Shown here piece by piece: positions 29,555 to 39,446 of a stretch of DNA of 54,324 nucleotides (position 1 is its first letter; each line of letters begins with the position of its first letter). The stretch comes from Zelonia costaricensis. Taxonomy: Eukaryota; Euglenozoa; Kinetoplastea; Trypanosomatida; Trypanosomatidae. The stretch is taken from positions 1-54,324 of the forward strand of contig JASAOO010003398.1 of NCBI GenBank assembly GCA_030849075.1, in the 5' to 3' direction. The notes under the pieces were generated by a model. The model did not search any database and had not been told where the DNA came from. It worked only from the letters and a program-made list of their open reading frames with translations. The translations under genes were made by a program, and so were the position numbers.

Positions 29555-31000
29555 ATGCGAGCGCTGGGGCACGGCTCTTGCTGCCTCGGCAGCTCCCTCG
29601 CCACCTCGGCGTCGTCGCTCGCCGTGTCGTCGAGCGGCGTCGGCGCGCGGCTGGCCCCTGCCATGCAACGACGCCACCAAACGCGGGTGCCGAACAAGGG
29701 CTATCGCGAGCAGCCGACCGTCCCGGATCGCCTGAAGGACGCCATGTCAAATTTCGGCTCCGACATGCACAACATTTCGCCCGACAAGGATCCGGCCTTC
29801 GTCCCGGAGCAGAACCGGCAGCGCCTCGTGCAGGATGTCATGTCGAGCACGCAGAACATGAAGAGCATCTCGAAGATGGACCGCCTTCGCGCGGCGCTGG
29901 ACAAGGTGCGCAACGAGCCCCCGGCGGACGAGAAGTGGAACGAGGTGTACCTCTTCCTGCGCACGACGGAGATGTGCACCGAGGTGGTCACGAGCCCCAC
30001 GGACGAGTTTCCCAAGGGTGCGAAGCTGTGGATCGAGCTGGAGCTGTGCGAGGAGAAACGGGTGCCGGTGCTCATGACGCTGCCCAACGGCATGCCGGTG
30101 CTGCCCATCTTCTCGATGGAGGAGTACATGGACGCGTACTTCTCGCGCACCAACGTCTACGACTCCTGCTGGTTCCCGGTGCCGCGGCACGGCACGCAGT
30201 GGGAGGAGTTCTGCCGTCTGCCCTTCCCCGCGTGCGTCACGGGCAGCATCCAGCACTTCAGCACGCTGGCCACCGTCGCGCTGGGCGGGCGTCAGCTCGG
30301 CATCCTCGTCAACCCCGGCATGCGGACCAGCAAGTTCCTCACCTACCCCGAGATGGTGGCACTCACCCAGCTGCGGCAGCAGAAGAGCAAGGACCGGCGC
30401 GTGCTCTTGTCCCCCTCACACCGAGGCGAGTCGGCGGGCCCTGAGGGCGAGAAGGAGGCGCCACTCTTCGACGAGACGTTCATGCGGACCTTCGACACAT
30501 CACGCATGGCCCTGACGCGGCTGGAGCCGCACCAGCTCGCCGACTGCTTGGCGCAGCGGCCACCTCTGCCCCCCGTTGCGCAGCTGGAGCTGCACCTGCT
30601 GCTGCACGTCTACCCCGAGATCGAGTCCGTGTACGTGCGCACGGTGGACCGGCCGCGCTGGCGCAAGATGCTCGGGGCGTCGGACAAGATGACGCAGATC
30701 GACGTCGTCTGCAGCGCAGGGAGTAAGCCGGATAAGGCCTTCTTCACGCACCTGCAGCACTGGAGCTTCATGCGCGAGTTCAACAGCGACGTGCACGTCG
30801 AGCTGACGGACCAGGTGCCGTCCCGCGAGAGCTCCTCCGGGCCGTTCATGTGCGTCTACACGAAGGCAACGGACGGGCAGCTGCTGCGCTCCATGTCCAC
30901 CTACAAGGGCCGCACGCTGGCCGACCAGCTGGGCTACAACGAGCCGCTCACCGACAGCAAAGGCAACAAGCCCTACGAGCACTTCGTCAGCTATTTCTAA
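29555..31000 (+). CDS. Probable mitochondrial protein with an SseB-like region
   Basis: The 481-residue protein begins with about 50 residues rich in Ser, Ala, Arg and Gly with few acids, a plausible mitochondrial presequence. The remainder is globular. A region at about 125-265 resembles the SseB N-terminal fold: KLWIELELCE, then VPVLMTLPNGMPVLPIFSME and EYMDAYF, and later GILVNPG. SseB-like regions occur in several proteins of unclear role, including mitochondrial factors in protists, so the label describes fold similarity only. A second domain at about 340-481 has patterns PVAQLELHLLLHVYPEIESV and DKMTQIDVVC. It could be a mitoribosomal or mitochondrial assembly factor, but no specific evidence shows this. 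ATG 29555 follows a clean splice tract and restores a sensible presequence; the longer frame from 29285 does not. Confidence 0.75.
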   Translation: MRALGHGSCCLGSSLATSASSLAVSSSGVGARLAPAMQRRHQTRVPNKGYREQPTVPDRLKDAMSNFGSDMHNISPDKDPAFVPEQNRQRLVQDVMSSTQNMKSISKMDRLRAALDKVRNEPPADEKWNEVYLFLRTTEMCTEVVTSPTDEFPKGAKLWIELELCEEKRVPVLMTLPNGMPVLPIFSMEEYMDAYFSRTNVYDSCWFPVPRHGTQWEEFCRLPFPACVTGSIQHFSTLATVALGGRQLGILVNPGMRTSKFLTYPEMVALTQLRQQKSKDRRVLLSPSHRGESAGPEGEKEAPLFDETFMRTFDTSRMALTRLEPHQLADCLAQRPPLPPVAQLELHLLLHVYPEIESVYVRTVDRPRWRKMLGASDKMTQIDVVCSAGSKPDKAFFTHLQHWSFMREFNSDVHVELTDQVPSRESSSGPFMCVYTKATDGQLLRSMSTYKGRTLADQLGYNEPLTDSKGNKPYEHFVSYF

Positions 31001-31577
31001 GCTGTGAATCAGCAAAGCAAAAAAGTGGGTGTATGTGCGAGTGAGGGCAGAGCGCTCTGCCGTTTGGCCGCAACGCACATGGTCACGCGTCCCGCCCACG
31101 GGGTGCGCTACTTCCTTTGTCAACTGTCGCTACCAGGGGTGCACGCCCTTCGACGGCTTCTAGCTTCGAGCTGCCCATGTTGCGGTTGTAGTGTCCGGCG
31201 AGCCGGCTTCGCCATCCTTCACACAAACACACACACACGCAAACACGCGTAGAGGAGTGAGGAAACGGGTATCGCATCACAAAAAAGGCACACCAAAGCG
31301 ATTCAGCTGATCGAGGCTGATCGAGCTCGCGGCGTGTGGTGGTACGGTCCGCGCGGCTTGGGCTGTGAGCCGGGCACGTGAATTCGTTAGGTGCTTGTCA
31401 GCGCACCTTCCTCAATCAACACGAGAGCTGCATCTCGTGGAGTGCAACGCCCCAAGCATGGCACCGCGATCTCGGCCACCCCTCTTTGCATCCTACCCGC
31501 TGACGCTATCCATCTATTTCCTTATTCGCACAGAGCACTAGAATTCAGTCTCGACGCAACTCCTTTGGCACGCCGCC
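31001..31577 (+). other. 0.58 kb intergenic/UTR region, no gene seen
   Basis: Contains a short CA-rich stretch near 31222-31248 and the splice tract for the HD-domain gene. No coding character on either strand. Confidence 0.75.
31504..31533 (+). promoter_or_regulatory. Putative trans-splice acceptor for the HD-domain gene
   Basis: A pyrimidine-leaning tract ends in CGCACAG with AG at 31532-31533, giving a 44 nt 5' UTR before ATG 31578. Confidence 0.5.
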
Positions 31578-32198
31578 ATGTCCTTCACGAAGGGCTCCAA
31601 AGCGGTGCAGGATGTGGTCAGCTTCCTGCACACGATGGGGCGTCTCAAGGAGACCCCGCGGCGGGGGTGGGTGGAGAACGAGATTCGCAGTCCCGAGTCG
31701 ATCAGCGACCACATGTACCGCATGTCCCTCATGTGCATGATGTGCCCCGACACCACGCTGAACCGCGACCACATGATCAAGATGGCCCTGTGCCACGACA
31801 CAGGCGAGAGCATCATCGGCGACATATCCCCCGCCATGAAGGTTCCGAAGGACGTGAAGAAGCGGCAAGAGACGGAGGCCGTGCGCGGGCTGTGCACGCT
31901 CGTCTCCTCCTCGCCGAACCCGACCTTCAGTGAAGAGCTCGGGGCCCTCTTCAACGAGTACGAGGCGCAGGAGACGCCCGAGGCGCACTTTGTCAAGGAC
32001 ATGGATCTGCTGGAGATGATTGTGCAGGCGCACGGCTACGAGGCGGCGCACCCCGGCAAAGACCTCGGCAGTTTCTTCCGCTCCGGCGCCGGCATCCGGC
32101 ACCCGTGGGCACGCGCTATATTCGAAACGCTGCTCGAGACGCGGCCGTACCTCGCCCACGCCAAGGCCGAGGCGGCAGCGAAGGGGTCGAACATGTGA
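31578..32198 (+). CDS. HDDC2: HD-domain phosphohydrolase, HDDC2/YfbR-type 5'-deoxynucleotidase
   Basis: The 206-residue protein is about the size of human HDDC2 and has its diagnostic order of motifs. These are LKETPRRGWV at 23-32, PESISDHMYRM with His45 at 39-49, the HD pair His73-Asp74 within LCHDTGESIIGDISP, and Asp143 in KDMDLLEM. His45, His73, Asp74 and Asp143 are the expected metal ligands, and Glu77 a catalytic acid. Bacterial YfbR and eukaryotic relatives remove phosphate from deoxynucleoside 5'-monophosphates, so a role in nucleotide-pool balance is likely. No targeting signal is visible, suggesting the cytosol. The start is the first ATG after a nearby splice acceptor, with a GCCATG context. 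Confidence 0.9.
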   Translation: MSFTKGSKAVQDVVSFLHTMGRLKETPRRGWVENEIRSPESISDHMYRMSLMCMMCPDTTLNRDHMIKMALCHDTGESIIGDISPAMKVPKDVKKRQETEAVRGLCTLVSSSPNPTFSEELGALFNEYEAQETPEAHFVKDMDLLEMIVQAHGYEAAHPGKDLGSFFRSGAGIRHPWARAIFETLLETRPYLAHAKAEAAAKGSNM

Positions 32199-32852
32199 CG
32201 AGGACGCACGCGTGTCTCACGAGTGCGCTTTGCCTCTGGCTTTGTCAAGCGGCGGCCTTCATCCCTTTTCGCACTTGCGCTGCCGCTTTCACACCCGCGT
32301 GGTCGGGGACACGTAAAAAAGAAGAGAAAAAAAGAGTGCCAATACGTTCACTGCTGTGGGTGCACGTGGCCGCGGAGAAGGAGCAGAGAAGCGCAACAAG
32401 AGCGCCTAAGTTTTCGGCGGCGTGTGCGGCTTGAGAAGGGCACCGTCCGCGCTCGATGCTCGACATGCTGCGTTGCGCGTATCGCTGCAACAGCACAAGA
32501 AGCGGCAAATCAGTCAAGACGCCAAAGCGAGGAGTGCAGCTGAGCGCGTCGTGCTCTCAGCTGGCAGAGGCTGTGCCGTACTGTTTTCAAACGAACTCCT
32601 CACCACGTGACCCATCCCACCACTGCGTGGCTTCTTTCCTCCCCTCCATTCACTCGCACAGCACAAGGGGACTTCTCAGCGACCCCCCTTGCGCAAGTGG
32701 ACCGCATCTACACAGCTCCCGCCAGTCCTCTTGAGGGACAGAACGAGACGACGTCGAAGAGGGCTCGAGTGCCCATCAGAGCCTTCACGTATCGCATCAC
32801 TTTCCTTCCCTCACGAGCGGGCCTGTGCGCGTCGTCGCGTGTGCGATCATCG

Positions 32853-32868
32853 CCCCCCCCCCCCCCCC
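32853..32868 (+). repeat. Homopolymer of 16 C
   Basis: An uninterrupted C run, likely variable in length and prone to sequencing error. Confidence 0.9.
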
Positions 32869-32947
32869 GCCCCTCTCGGTCTCGTACCTTACTGTCTTAC
32901 CCACGACATCCCCCCTGGCTTCGTTCACGACGATCCTGAGTCATAAA

Positions 32948-32980
32948 CGCACACACACCCACACACACACACACACACAC
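32948..32980 (+). repeat. (CA)n microsatellite
   Basis: CA units with one CCC interruption, about 40 nt before ATG 33021 and directly before the splice tract. Confidence 0.95.
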
Positions 32981-32985
32981 GCAGG

Positions 32986-33015
32986 CTTCCTCTTACCTTT
33001 CTTTTTCCTTTTCAG
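32986..33015 (+). promoter_or_regulatory. Putative trans-splice acceptor 5 nt before a start codon
   Basis: A near-perfect pyrimidine tract ends in TTTTCAG, AG at 33014-33015. Only CTCAC separates it from ATG 33021. If used, the 5' UTR would be the spliced leader plus 5 nt. Confidence 0.6.
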
Positions 33016-33020
33016 CTCAC

Positions 33021-36000
33021 ATGGCGCATTACGGCGACCCCGAGGCGCACCGGTGCATCCTGGAGGAGGTGTCCGCCAGCCCAGCCGCGCCGCGGCTTCT
33101 GGCATACCTCAAGGCTGCCGTGATGGGCTCTCAGGGCTCTGAGGTGGGGCTGCAGCTCTTGCGCCGCTTCCCCGGCGCCTTCGAGCAGCCGGGCCCCCAA
33201 CTCGAGGTGCCGCTGGCGCTACTTTCCCTCACCGTGCTCGCAGGCAAGGCGCACTCGGGATTTCGCGCAGAGCAGCAGCGCGTGGCGGAGCTGCTGGCGC
33301 ACAAGCGCGCCACCTTGCTGCAGCAGGCGGAGCAGCTGAAGAAGTCTCGCGCCGGTTCCGTGAGCAGCAGCGGCGGCGCAGGACCGTCGCCGTTCACGAC
33401 GAGCTCTGGCGTCGGCACCTTCGCCGTCCCGCTTTCGAGTCTGGGCGACGCGAGTGGCGCCAGCAGCGGCCCGGCAAACACCGTGGCCGCCGTCGGCAGC
33501 GCTGCGGAGTCGCTGACGCCGGCGCAGTGGTGGGAGCAGGCGATGGACACACTTAACTACTGCGAGGCGTACGCCAACTACCTGCACGGCTTCACGGTGC
33601 TGTGGTATGAGCTGTTCGGCCCCAACTACTATTACGCTGACACGACCCCGACCGCCCCCGGCGAGGGCGACGCCAAGGAAGGAGACGGCACCGCCGCGGC
33701 GTCGTCCCCGTGGATGCGCCAGCCGGAGTGCGGCGAGTGGGCTTCCCCCCGCTCCCCGCTCTCCCCCCTTTCCCCGATTGCGGCTCAGCAAGCGCGGCGG
33801 CGACAGCAGCACCGGCTTCGCGGGCCGCAGGTGCCGCCGCACCTGTACGCGGTGCGCTGGCGCGACATCCTAACCCCCCAGCGCCAGGCGTGGTTTGGGG
33901 GGCTGCACAACGTGGTCAAGGAGCTGCTCGTGCGCATCCTGCACCGAGAGCTGCCGGTGGAGCTGTACGTGCTGTTCATCCAGTACGCCAACCTCTCCCT
34001 GCGCGTGTATCTACTGCAGACCCTCGCCGAGGTGTTCGAGTGGACGTCGCACTGCGTCGACGTCATCTACTACGTCTACGTGATGCGGCAGAGCTACAGC
34101 ATCCAGAGCGAGATGTCGCAGCTGCAGGGGGTCTGGTCCTCGTTCGGCCTGTACGACAGCCGCTTCCTCGCCGACTGTCGCGAGTTCAACAAGGTGTACA
34201 CGGAGTCGCAGGGAGCCTTCTCGGAGCAGCGCGGGCCGGCAGCGGCCGCCGCGGCCGCGCCGTCGACTCCGCCGCCCGCGGCGCCGCTCCGCGTGGGCAA
34301 CGCGGCACCTCGCTTTGCCCACAGCGCCGCTGCCGGTGCGGGTGCCGGGCACGCAGCAGCGGTCGCCAACGGGCCGTCGCTCGCCGCCACCACCGACCGC
34401 ACCCTTGCGCGGCGGAGTTTCAGCGGCACGGGCAGCAGTACCTCCCCCGGCACCTCCCCGTCCATTTTTCCTACAGCGGCGGCCTCCGGCCCCACAACAC
34501 CGCTGCCGCCGTCCGACACACCCGCCAGCCCCAGCGCGGTGCAGCGGACGCAGGCCGGCGGCAGCGGCACGGCGCCAGCCGGCGCCACGACTGCCCTTGC
34601 GCGCGCGCCGCGCATGCTGCCGGAGCACGAGGCGGCGGGCAACACCTCCTCCGATGCCGCCGACGCCGTCCACTTCAGCGCGTCGAGCACGCCGGAGGAG
34701 GAGGCGCTGTCGTCTGCGAGTGAGTCCAGCGCGGCGGAGACGAAGCGGGCCATCTACCTGCCCCTCTTCTACACGTGCTGCTGCTTCACCTGGATCCTGC
34801 AGCGCACGTTCTGGAGCATGTACGGCCGCTGCGCGCTGCTCTTCGAGAGCTGCCTCGGCATCGAAGTGGCCCCGCAGGTGTCGTCTGTCGACGGCGCCGG
34901 TGAGGTGGACGGTGGCGGGGCGCCGGTGCTCTTCACCACGGCGCAGCTCGGCACCGGCCGCCGTGGCTTCGGCTCGGCGGCCCTCACCAGCGGCTCGTCC
35001 AGCCTCGTCGCCTCCCCGTCCTCGCCGCTGCCTCGAGCGGACGGCGGGCCCTCGCTCGGCGCCGCAGCCGCCACGGTCGGGGCGCCAGCACCGGTGTCGC
35101 GCCCGCCGTCGGCCTCGTCCATGAGCGTCACGACGACCCGCAACAACGCCGTCACGGGCCACCGCAGCGGGTCGGAGTCGCCGCAGCCGACAGCGAGGCG
35201 CGACGCCACGACGCCTAGCTCGGGCCGGCCGCCGCCGCCGCCGCCACGGCAGAGTCCGCCGCCGGACACCGCGTCCGCGTCTTCCACCGGTCCAGCACAG
35301 CCGTCGGCGCCAGAGTCGCAGTCGCCCTTCGCCGCTTCGCTGTGCTGCACCGCGCAGCGGGTGCCGGGAGCGGCGGCGGAAGGGGAGACGGCGCCGCCCG
35401 TGTCCGCGACTCCCGGCGGCGTCGCAGGCGCGAGCACGTGTGCGTCCCCCGGCCCCACTACAGCCGCTGCTGCGACGGCGCCGGTGCAGAGCCTGACGGC
35501 GCGGCGGGACGCCCGCACCACCCTCTCCTCGTGGGGCGGTGCGCTGAGCCGGTGGGTGCCGTACGGCCCGCATCGACGCTACGGCCGCAGCCCGCCGCCG
35601 GCCGACGTCGACGTTGCCGGAGCCGCAGCGCTTCAGCCTGCGGCAGCAGCGCTCGATGTCAAGGCGCTTGCCGCCGCTCTCCCCCCCTCCGTCATCCCCG
35701 ACCCGGCCGCCTCGCTGCTGGTTCTCAACTCCGGCGCGCCGTTTCACCTGCAGTACACACACCGGGCCCGCGAGGTGCGACTGTACGAGGATCCGTCGGC
35801 GAGCTTCCGGTGCGGCGGCGGCGATGCGGGGGGCGAGGCGGACGGCGCGCTCAACTTTGAAGAGTTCCACTTCCTGCGGGAGACGGGCTGCTACGTCTTG
35901 TCGCACGCGCTGCGCAGCCTCACCTGCTACCCCCGCTACCCCGCAACGCTGCTCATTCTGGTGGACAACACGAACCGCCCCGGCCGCGTCTCGTGGTGCG

Positions 36001-36458
36001 ACCACAAGTTCTCCGTGCTGTCGTCGTCGACGGAGGAGGGCGACGAGCGGCGCGGGCTGACGCCGTGGGTGCTCAGCGCCGTCATCCCGCACACGCGGCT
36101 CTCCGCCATTCGAAGCGTGCGGGCACGGCAGGAGGAGACGCTGCTGGAGCACATTGTCTTCCAGGTTGCCGGCGCCAAGAGCGAGCGGGTGCGGTTCTGC
36201 GCCTCGAACGCGGTCATGTTTGTGCTGAACAGCGGCCGCGAGATGGATGGGGGGCGGCTCTACTTCGCCCTCCACCTGCACGTCGCGGCGACCACCCAGC
36301 AGGTGAGTCAGGCAGCGCTCGAGGCCGTCATGACAGCAGAGAGCCAGTGGGCATTTCGCGCGCTGGGGGAGCTGCACGTGGGCTGGGCCATGTCGTGCAC
36401 GTGCAACGAGGCACTCCGCGTCGCTTTCCACATCGGCTCCGGTGAAACTTTCTCCTGA
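33021..36458 (+). CDS. Large protein of unknown function (1145 aa)
   Basis: Family not recognised. Four conserved-looking blocks are separated by disordered Ala/Ser/Pro/Gly stretches. Block 1 (about 1-110) is helical with a Gln/Lys-rich end. Block 2 (about 160-205) contains YANYLHGFTVLWYELFGPNYYY. Block 3 (about 280-400) is aromatic and helical, including ELYVLFIQYANLSLRVYLL and CVDVIYYVYVM. Block 4 is a short Cys/aromatic segment (about 577-612, FYTCCCFTWILQRTFW). The C-terminal 255 residues (about 890-1145) look like a folded beta-rich domain with LLILVDNTNRPGRVSW and VMFVLNSGREMDGG. Blocks 3 and 4 are amphipathic rather than clear transmembrane helices, so I do not call it a membrane protein. 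Coding composition is strong throughout, and a splice acceptor next to ATG 33021 fixes the start. Confidence 0.78.
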   Translation: MAHYGDPEAHRCILEEVSASPAAPRLLAYLKAAVMGSQGSEVGLQLLRRFPGAFEQPGPQLEVPLALLSLTVLAGKAHSGFRAEQQRVAELLAHKRATLLQQAEQLKKSRAGSVSSSGGAGPSPFTTSSGVGTFAVPLSSLGDASGASSGPANTVAAVGSAAESLTPAQWWEQAMDTLNYCEAYANYLHGFTVLWYELFGPNYYYADTTPTAPGEGDAKEGDGTAAASSPWMRQPECGEWASPRSPLSPLSPIAAQQARRRQQHRLRGPQVPPHLYAVRWRDILTPQRQAWFGGLHNVVKELLVRILHRELPVELYVLFIQYANLSLRVYLLQTLAEVFEWTSHCVDVIYYVYVMRQSYSIQSEMSQLQGVWSSFGLYDSRFLADCREFNKVYTESQGAFSEQRGPAAAAAAAPSTPPPAAPLRVGNAAPRFAHSAAAGAGAGHAAAVANGPSLAATTDRTLARRSFSGTGSSTSPGTSPSIFPTAAASGPTTPLPPSDTPASPSAVQRTQAGGSGTAPAGATTALARAPRMLPEHEAAGNTSSDAADAVHFSASSTPEEEALSSASESSAAETKRAIYLPLFYTCCCFTWILQRTFWSMYGRCALLFESCLGIEVAPQVSSVDGAGEVDGGGAPVLFTTAQLGTGRRGFGSAALTSGSSSLVASPSSPLPRADGGPSLGAAAATVGAPAPVSRPPSASSMSVTTTRNNAVTGHRSGSESPQPTARRDATTPSSGRPPPPPPRQSPPPDTASASSTGPAQPSAPESQSPFAASLCCTAQRVPGAAAEGETAPPVSATPGGVAGASTCASPGPTTAAAATAPVQSLTARRDARTTLSSWGGALSRWVPYGPHRRYGRSPPPADVDVAGAAALQPAAAALDVKALAAALPPSVIPDPAASLLVLNSGAPFHLQYTHRAREVRLYEDPSASFRCGGGDAGGEADGALNFEEFHFLRETGCYVLSHALRSLTCYPRYPATLLILVDNTNRPGRVSWCDHKFSVLSSSTEEGDERRGLTPWVLSAVIPHTRLSAIRSVRARQEETLLEHIVFQVAGAKSERVRFCASNAVMFVLNSGREMDGGRLYFALHLHVAATTQQVSQAALEAVMTAESQWAFRALGELHVGWAMSCTCNEALRVAFHIGSGETFS

Positions 36459-37268
36459 TGAACGAAAAGAGGGAAGGCGTGGATAGTCAGGACGCTGCAC
36501 GCATCTCGTGGCGTCGTCGCGCAGCTCCCCACCACCAGGGAGGGTGGCAGCGTCGAGCCGGCGAGCGAGGACGGCGCTTTCACTCCATCTTGTTTCCTTT
36601 TGGTTTTGCTTCCTCCATCTCCCACGGCCCATCGACGTCGAAGCGTGTGAGGCCCGAGGTTGGGTGGTTTGTTCTATTGAGATCCAATCAAAAGAGCGCG
36701 ATGTGATCAGACCCCGAGACTGCCTTGGCGCGAAGCTGGAGAAAACGAAAAAGGAGAGCAAGCACTGTTCGCTCTCTTTTCATCTCTGCATGATGCGACA
36801 TCAGCGGCTACAACGGCACGCCGACCAGCACGTGTGAGGGAAAACGCAACACGACGACAAGAACAACAGCCCCTGCAAGCAGCGAGCCGTGCTGTTGAAC
36901 CGCTGCTGCGGTGGCGTCCTTCGCTCGCCTCCTCAGTGGGAAGTGTCTTGCGTGCGCGTGCGCACCACGGTGGGTGGTGAGAGGAGCGTCGCCTCGTGCA
37001 TGCCTCACACAACTGCGCCGCTTTCCGCAACCCCCCTTCCCCCTCTCCAAAAAAAAAAAAAAAGACGCCTGTGAGAAAAGAAGAAAAAAAAGAGATTCCA
37101 TCACCGCCGCGGTGCGACGCTGCCCAGCTGGCCACCTCTTCCCCCCTACCTCCCCCCTCACCATCTCTGGCACTTGTGCACGCGTGCCTCAGACCCTTTT
37201 TCGTTCATTCTGCACACATCCACATAGGCACACCTTTTTACTTCAGCTCCCCCTTTGAAGATCACGGA
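36459..37268 (+). other. 0.8 kb intergenic/UTR region, no gene seen
   Basis: Contains a 15-A run near 37050-37064 and A-rich sequence to 37095, then the splice tract of the next gene. The frame open from 36996 is Pro/Lys-rich and UTR-like. Confidence 0.7.
37233..37246 (+). promoter_or_regulatory. Putative trans-splice acceptor for the 644-aa gene
   Basis: A short tract CCTTTTTACTTC is followed by AG at 37245-37246, leaving a 22 nt 5' UTR before ATG 37269. Another AG at 37259-37260 is even closer. Confidence 0.5.
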
Positions 37269-39203
37269 ATGAGCTCGATCGATGCCGCAGCGCCTGCAGC
37301 GGCGGGGCCAATCATGAAGCTGCGGCCCCGCAGCGTGAACGCCTGCGCGACCAAGGCGCCTGGCATCAAGACGGCGCCGCTCGCCCCCGCTGGCGGTTCA
37401 CTCAGCGTCAACAGCAGCACCGCAGCCCTGGCCATGAGGGCGCATGTGGCCTGCGTCGCCGCGGACCCAGCGCAGTCCGGCGCCCGTCTGCGCGGCTCCT
37501 CCGCGACCTCGTCGCCTACCACCCGTCGCACGATGCGTGGGGCCAAGCCACCCATTCCAGATCGGCCTCACGCCGCAGCTGTCGGCGACGCTGCTGCACC
37601 GGTGCGCCGGCTGAACAGCGGCCGCGCCGCCTCGGCGCACTACACGGCGACCACGACCAACACCTCGCACCTCGGCGACAGCGGCCGGCCCGCGCCACGC
37701 TCTGGGCCCACCTCGTGCCGGACATCGGCGCGTGGGCCCCGCCCTGTGGGAACGCCCACGTCAGCCGCCGCTCCTGCGTTTGCTGGCCACCCGCACGGCG
37801 CCGGCTCACGCCGCCGCTCCGGCTCCCGCCGCCGCTCCGGCTCCCGCCTGGACTCCGTCTGCAGCAGCGAAAAGGACTCCGTGCACCGCGCCCAGCTGCC
37901 ACCAACGGCCCCGCGGCCCGCCCCGCTGGCCAGCAACGCGCCGATGGTGCGGTCCGCCACTGCGGACTGCGCACCGGTGCGGCGCACGGCCACCGCGGCG
38001 TCGGTGACCGCAGTCGGCAGCGTGCCCGCATCGCAGCTCTGCAGTCGCACGCCGTCGGTGCACGATATGTTCGTGCCGCCGACGCCCCGCCGCGCCATGG
38101 GCCCGACGCCGCGTTCGATTCGCCCGTACGCGTCGGCGCCGGCGTCACGCGTGAGTTCTGTCAACTCGCGCCTCGGGGAGGGCATGATGCGGCCCGCCCC
38201 GCGACCCCAAACGAGCTCTGTTCGCCACATCGTGACGAAGCGCAGCAGCAACGCCGCGGCCACCGCTGCCGCGGCGGCGGCGGCCGAGCCGACAGCGGCA
38301 GGTGTCAGCGACGTGCAGCCAGTCGCGTCGGCAGCACCCGTCGTCGTGGACCAGGCGAGCGCTGTGCCGGCTGAGCCGCTGCCGCGCCAGACGAACGCGC
38401 GACCGCTGCTGTTAACCAACCGCGTCGCCGTTGCCTCGGCCGCCGTGACGAAGGTCGGCGGTGCCCCCCGCGTGCGCTCGCTTTACCCCGGCTCGCAGCC
38501 GCCGCAGCGCACGGATCGCGCGGGTGGGCGCAGCGCGCGGGGCGGCTGCACAAGTGCCTTCGCAGGTGGGAGCCGCAACCACAGCCTGTCGGCGGCCACC
38601 TGCACGTCAGCGCGCGGTGGCGCATCCCGGTCGACCTCGGTGCGCCAGCCCGCGGTGGCCGCCCCCCTCTCCACGCGCTGCGCGACGAGTGTCCTTTCGC
38701 CGTCGAAGAAGCCCGCACGCAAGCTGCGTAGCAACAGCGCCGGGGGCCCCACCTCTCCCGCCGCCACCGCGGCCGCCCCACCGGCGCCGTTCCAGCAGAC
38801 GCACAGGCGCTGCCCGCCGCCGCTGTCCTTCGCCGGCGTGGTGCGTGGGCCGGCGAGTGTGGCGGCGAAGGGCCCCGTCTCGCCCATTAAGCGCACGGCC
38901 ACGGCTTGCCCTAGCGCGGCGGTGCGCTACCCTGCGGCTGCGACGGCGACGGCATCTGAGGAGCCGGCACGCCGCTCTGAGGGTCAGCCGACGTCGCCGA
39001 TGCCGGACTTTGCCTTCGCAAACCCCTGGATCAAGCCCGGCACGCTGTCGACGCCGACGAACCACGACGGCGCCCGCGACGCCAGCGAGGCACCCACGAT
39101 CCCGTACGAGGGCTCGACCGGTCTGCGCCCCTCCATGTCCCTCTCTCCGCGCACCGACTTTGACAGCCACTCCGTCTGCGGCCGGCTCAGCTACGGCATG
39201 TAG
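37269..39203 (+). CDS. Basic low-complexity protein of unknown function (644 aa)
   Basis: The product is dominated by Ala, Ser, Pro, Thr and Arg and is predicted to be largely disordered and basic. A short tandem repeat GSRRRSGSRRRSGSR occurs near 178-192. SPSKK- and SPIK-type motifs occur near 479 and 541, which are common in DNA- or microtubule-binding tails and as CDK/MAPK sites. No enzymatic domain, signal peptide or membrane segment is seen. The C-terminal 60 residues (SPMPDFAFANPWIKPGT onward) are less biased and may be a conserved docking motif. Codon composition is clearly coding to the stop. Function is unknown; a cytoskeletal or nuclear scaffold would fit the composition but is not shown. 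ATG 37269 is preferred over 36996, whose first 91 residues translate A-rich and C-rich UTR. Confidence 0.68.
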   Translation: MSSIDAAAPAAAGPIMKLRPRSVNACATKAPGIKTAPLAPAGGSLSVNSSTAALAMRAHVACVAADPAQSGARLRGSSATSSPTTRRTMRGAKPPIPDRPHAAAVGDAAAPVRRLNSGRAASAHYTATTTNTSHLGDSGRPAPRSGPTSCRTSARGPRPVGTPTSAAAPAFAGHPHGAGSRRRSGSRRRSGSRLDSVCSSEKDSVHRAQLPPTAPRPAPLASNAPMVRSATADCAPVRRTATAASVTAVGSVPASQLCSRTPSVHDMFVPPTPRRAMGPTPRSIRPYASAPASRVSSVNSRLGEGMMRPAPRPQTSSVRHIVTKRSSNAAATAAAAAAAEPTAAGVSDVQPVASAAPVVVDQASAVPAEPLPRQTNARPLLLTNRVAVASAAVTKVGGAPRVRSLYPGSQPPQRTDRAGGRSARGGCTSAFAGGSRNHSLSAATCTSARGGASRSTSVRQPAVAAPLSTRCATSVLSPSKKPARKLRSNSAGGPTSPAATAAAPPAPFQQTHRRCPPPLSFAGVVRGPASVAAKGPVSPIKRTATACPSAAVRYPAAATATASEEPARRSEGQPTSPMPDFAFANPWIKPGTLSTPTNHDGARDASEAPTIPYEGSTGLRPSMSLSPRTDFDSHSVCGRLSYGM

Positions 39204-39425
39204 GCGCGCGTTGCCGCCACCTGGAGGACGCCCAGAGTGTCGTGCGTGCTGGCTTTCCGACTTCTCTTCTAGAGCTGCGCTTCTCTGCTGCTGGGACATG
39301 CTCGCTGGTGGACTGCACTACCGGCGGTCAGTTCAACCTGTGAGTGTTGTGGCTCCGTGGGCTCGTGAGTGGGTGCGTGAGTGTCTTATTCGGCCTTCCC
39401 TCGCCTTGGCCACACAGACACAGAC

Positions 39426-39446
39426 TCACACACACACACACACACA
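39426..39446 (+). repeat. (CA)n microsatellite
   Basis: About ten CA units in the 3' flank of the 644-aa gene. Confidence 0.93.

Larger units (their letters stand above)
32199..33020 (+). other. 0.8 kb intergenic/UTR region, no gene seen
   Basis: Contains a run of 16 C at 32853-32868, a CA microsatellite at 32948-32980 and a splice tract that abuts the next start codon. Confidence 0.75.

Noticed and set aside
34011..36761. 916-residue open frame on the - strand
   Set aside because: It is the reverse complement of the strongly coding 1145-aa gene; GC-rich codons leave few stops in the opposite strand, and its sequence is Arg/Gly/Ala-rich shadow.
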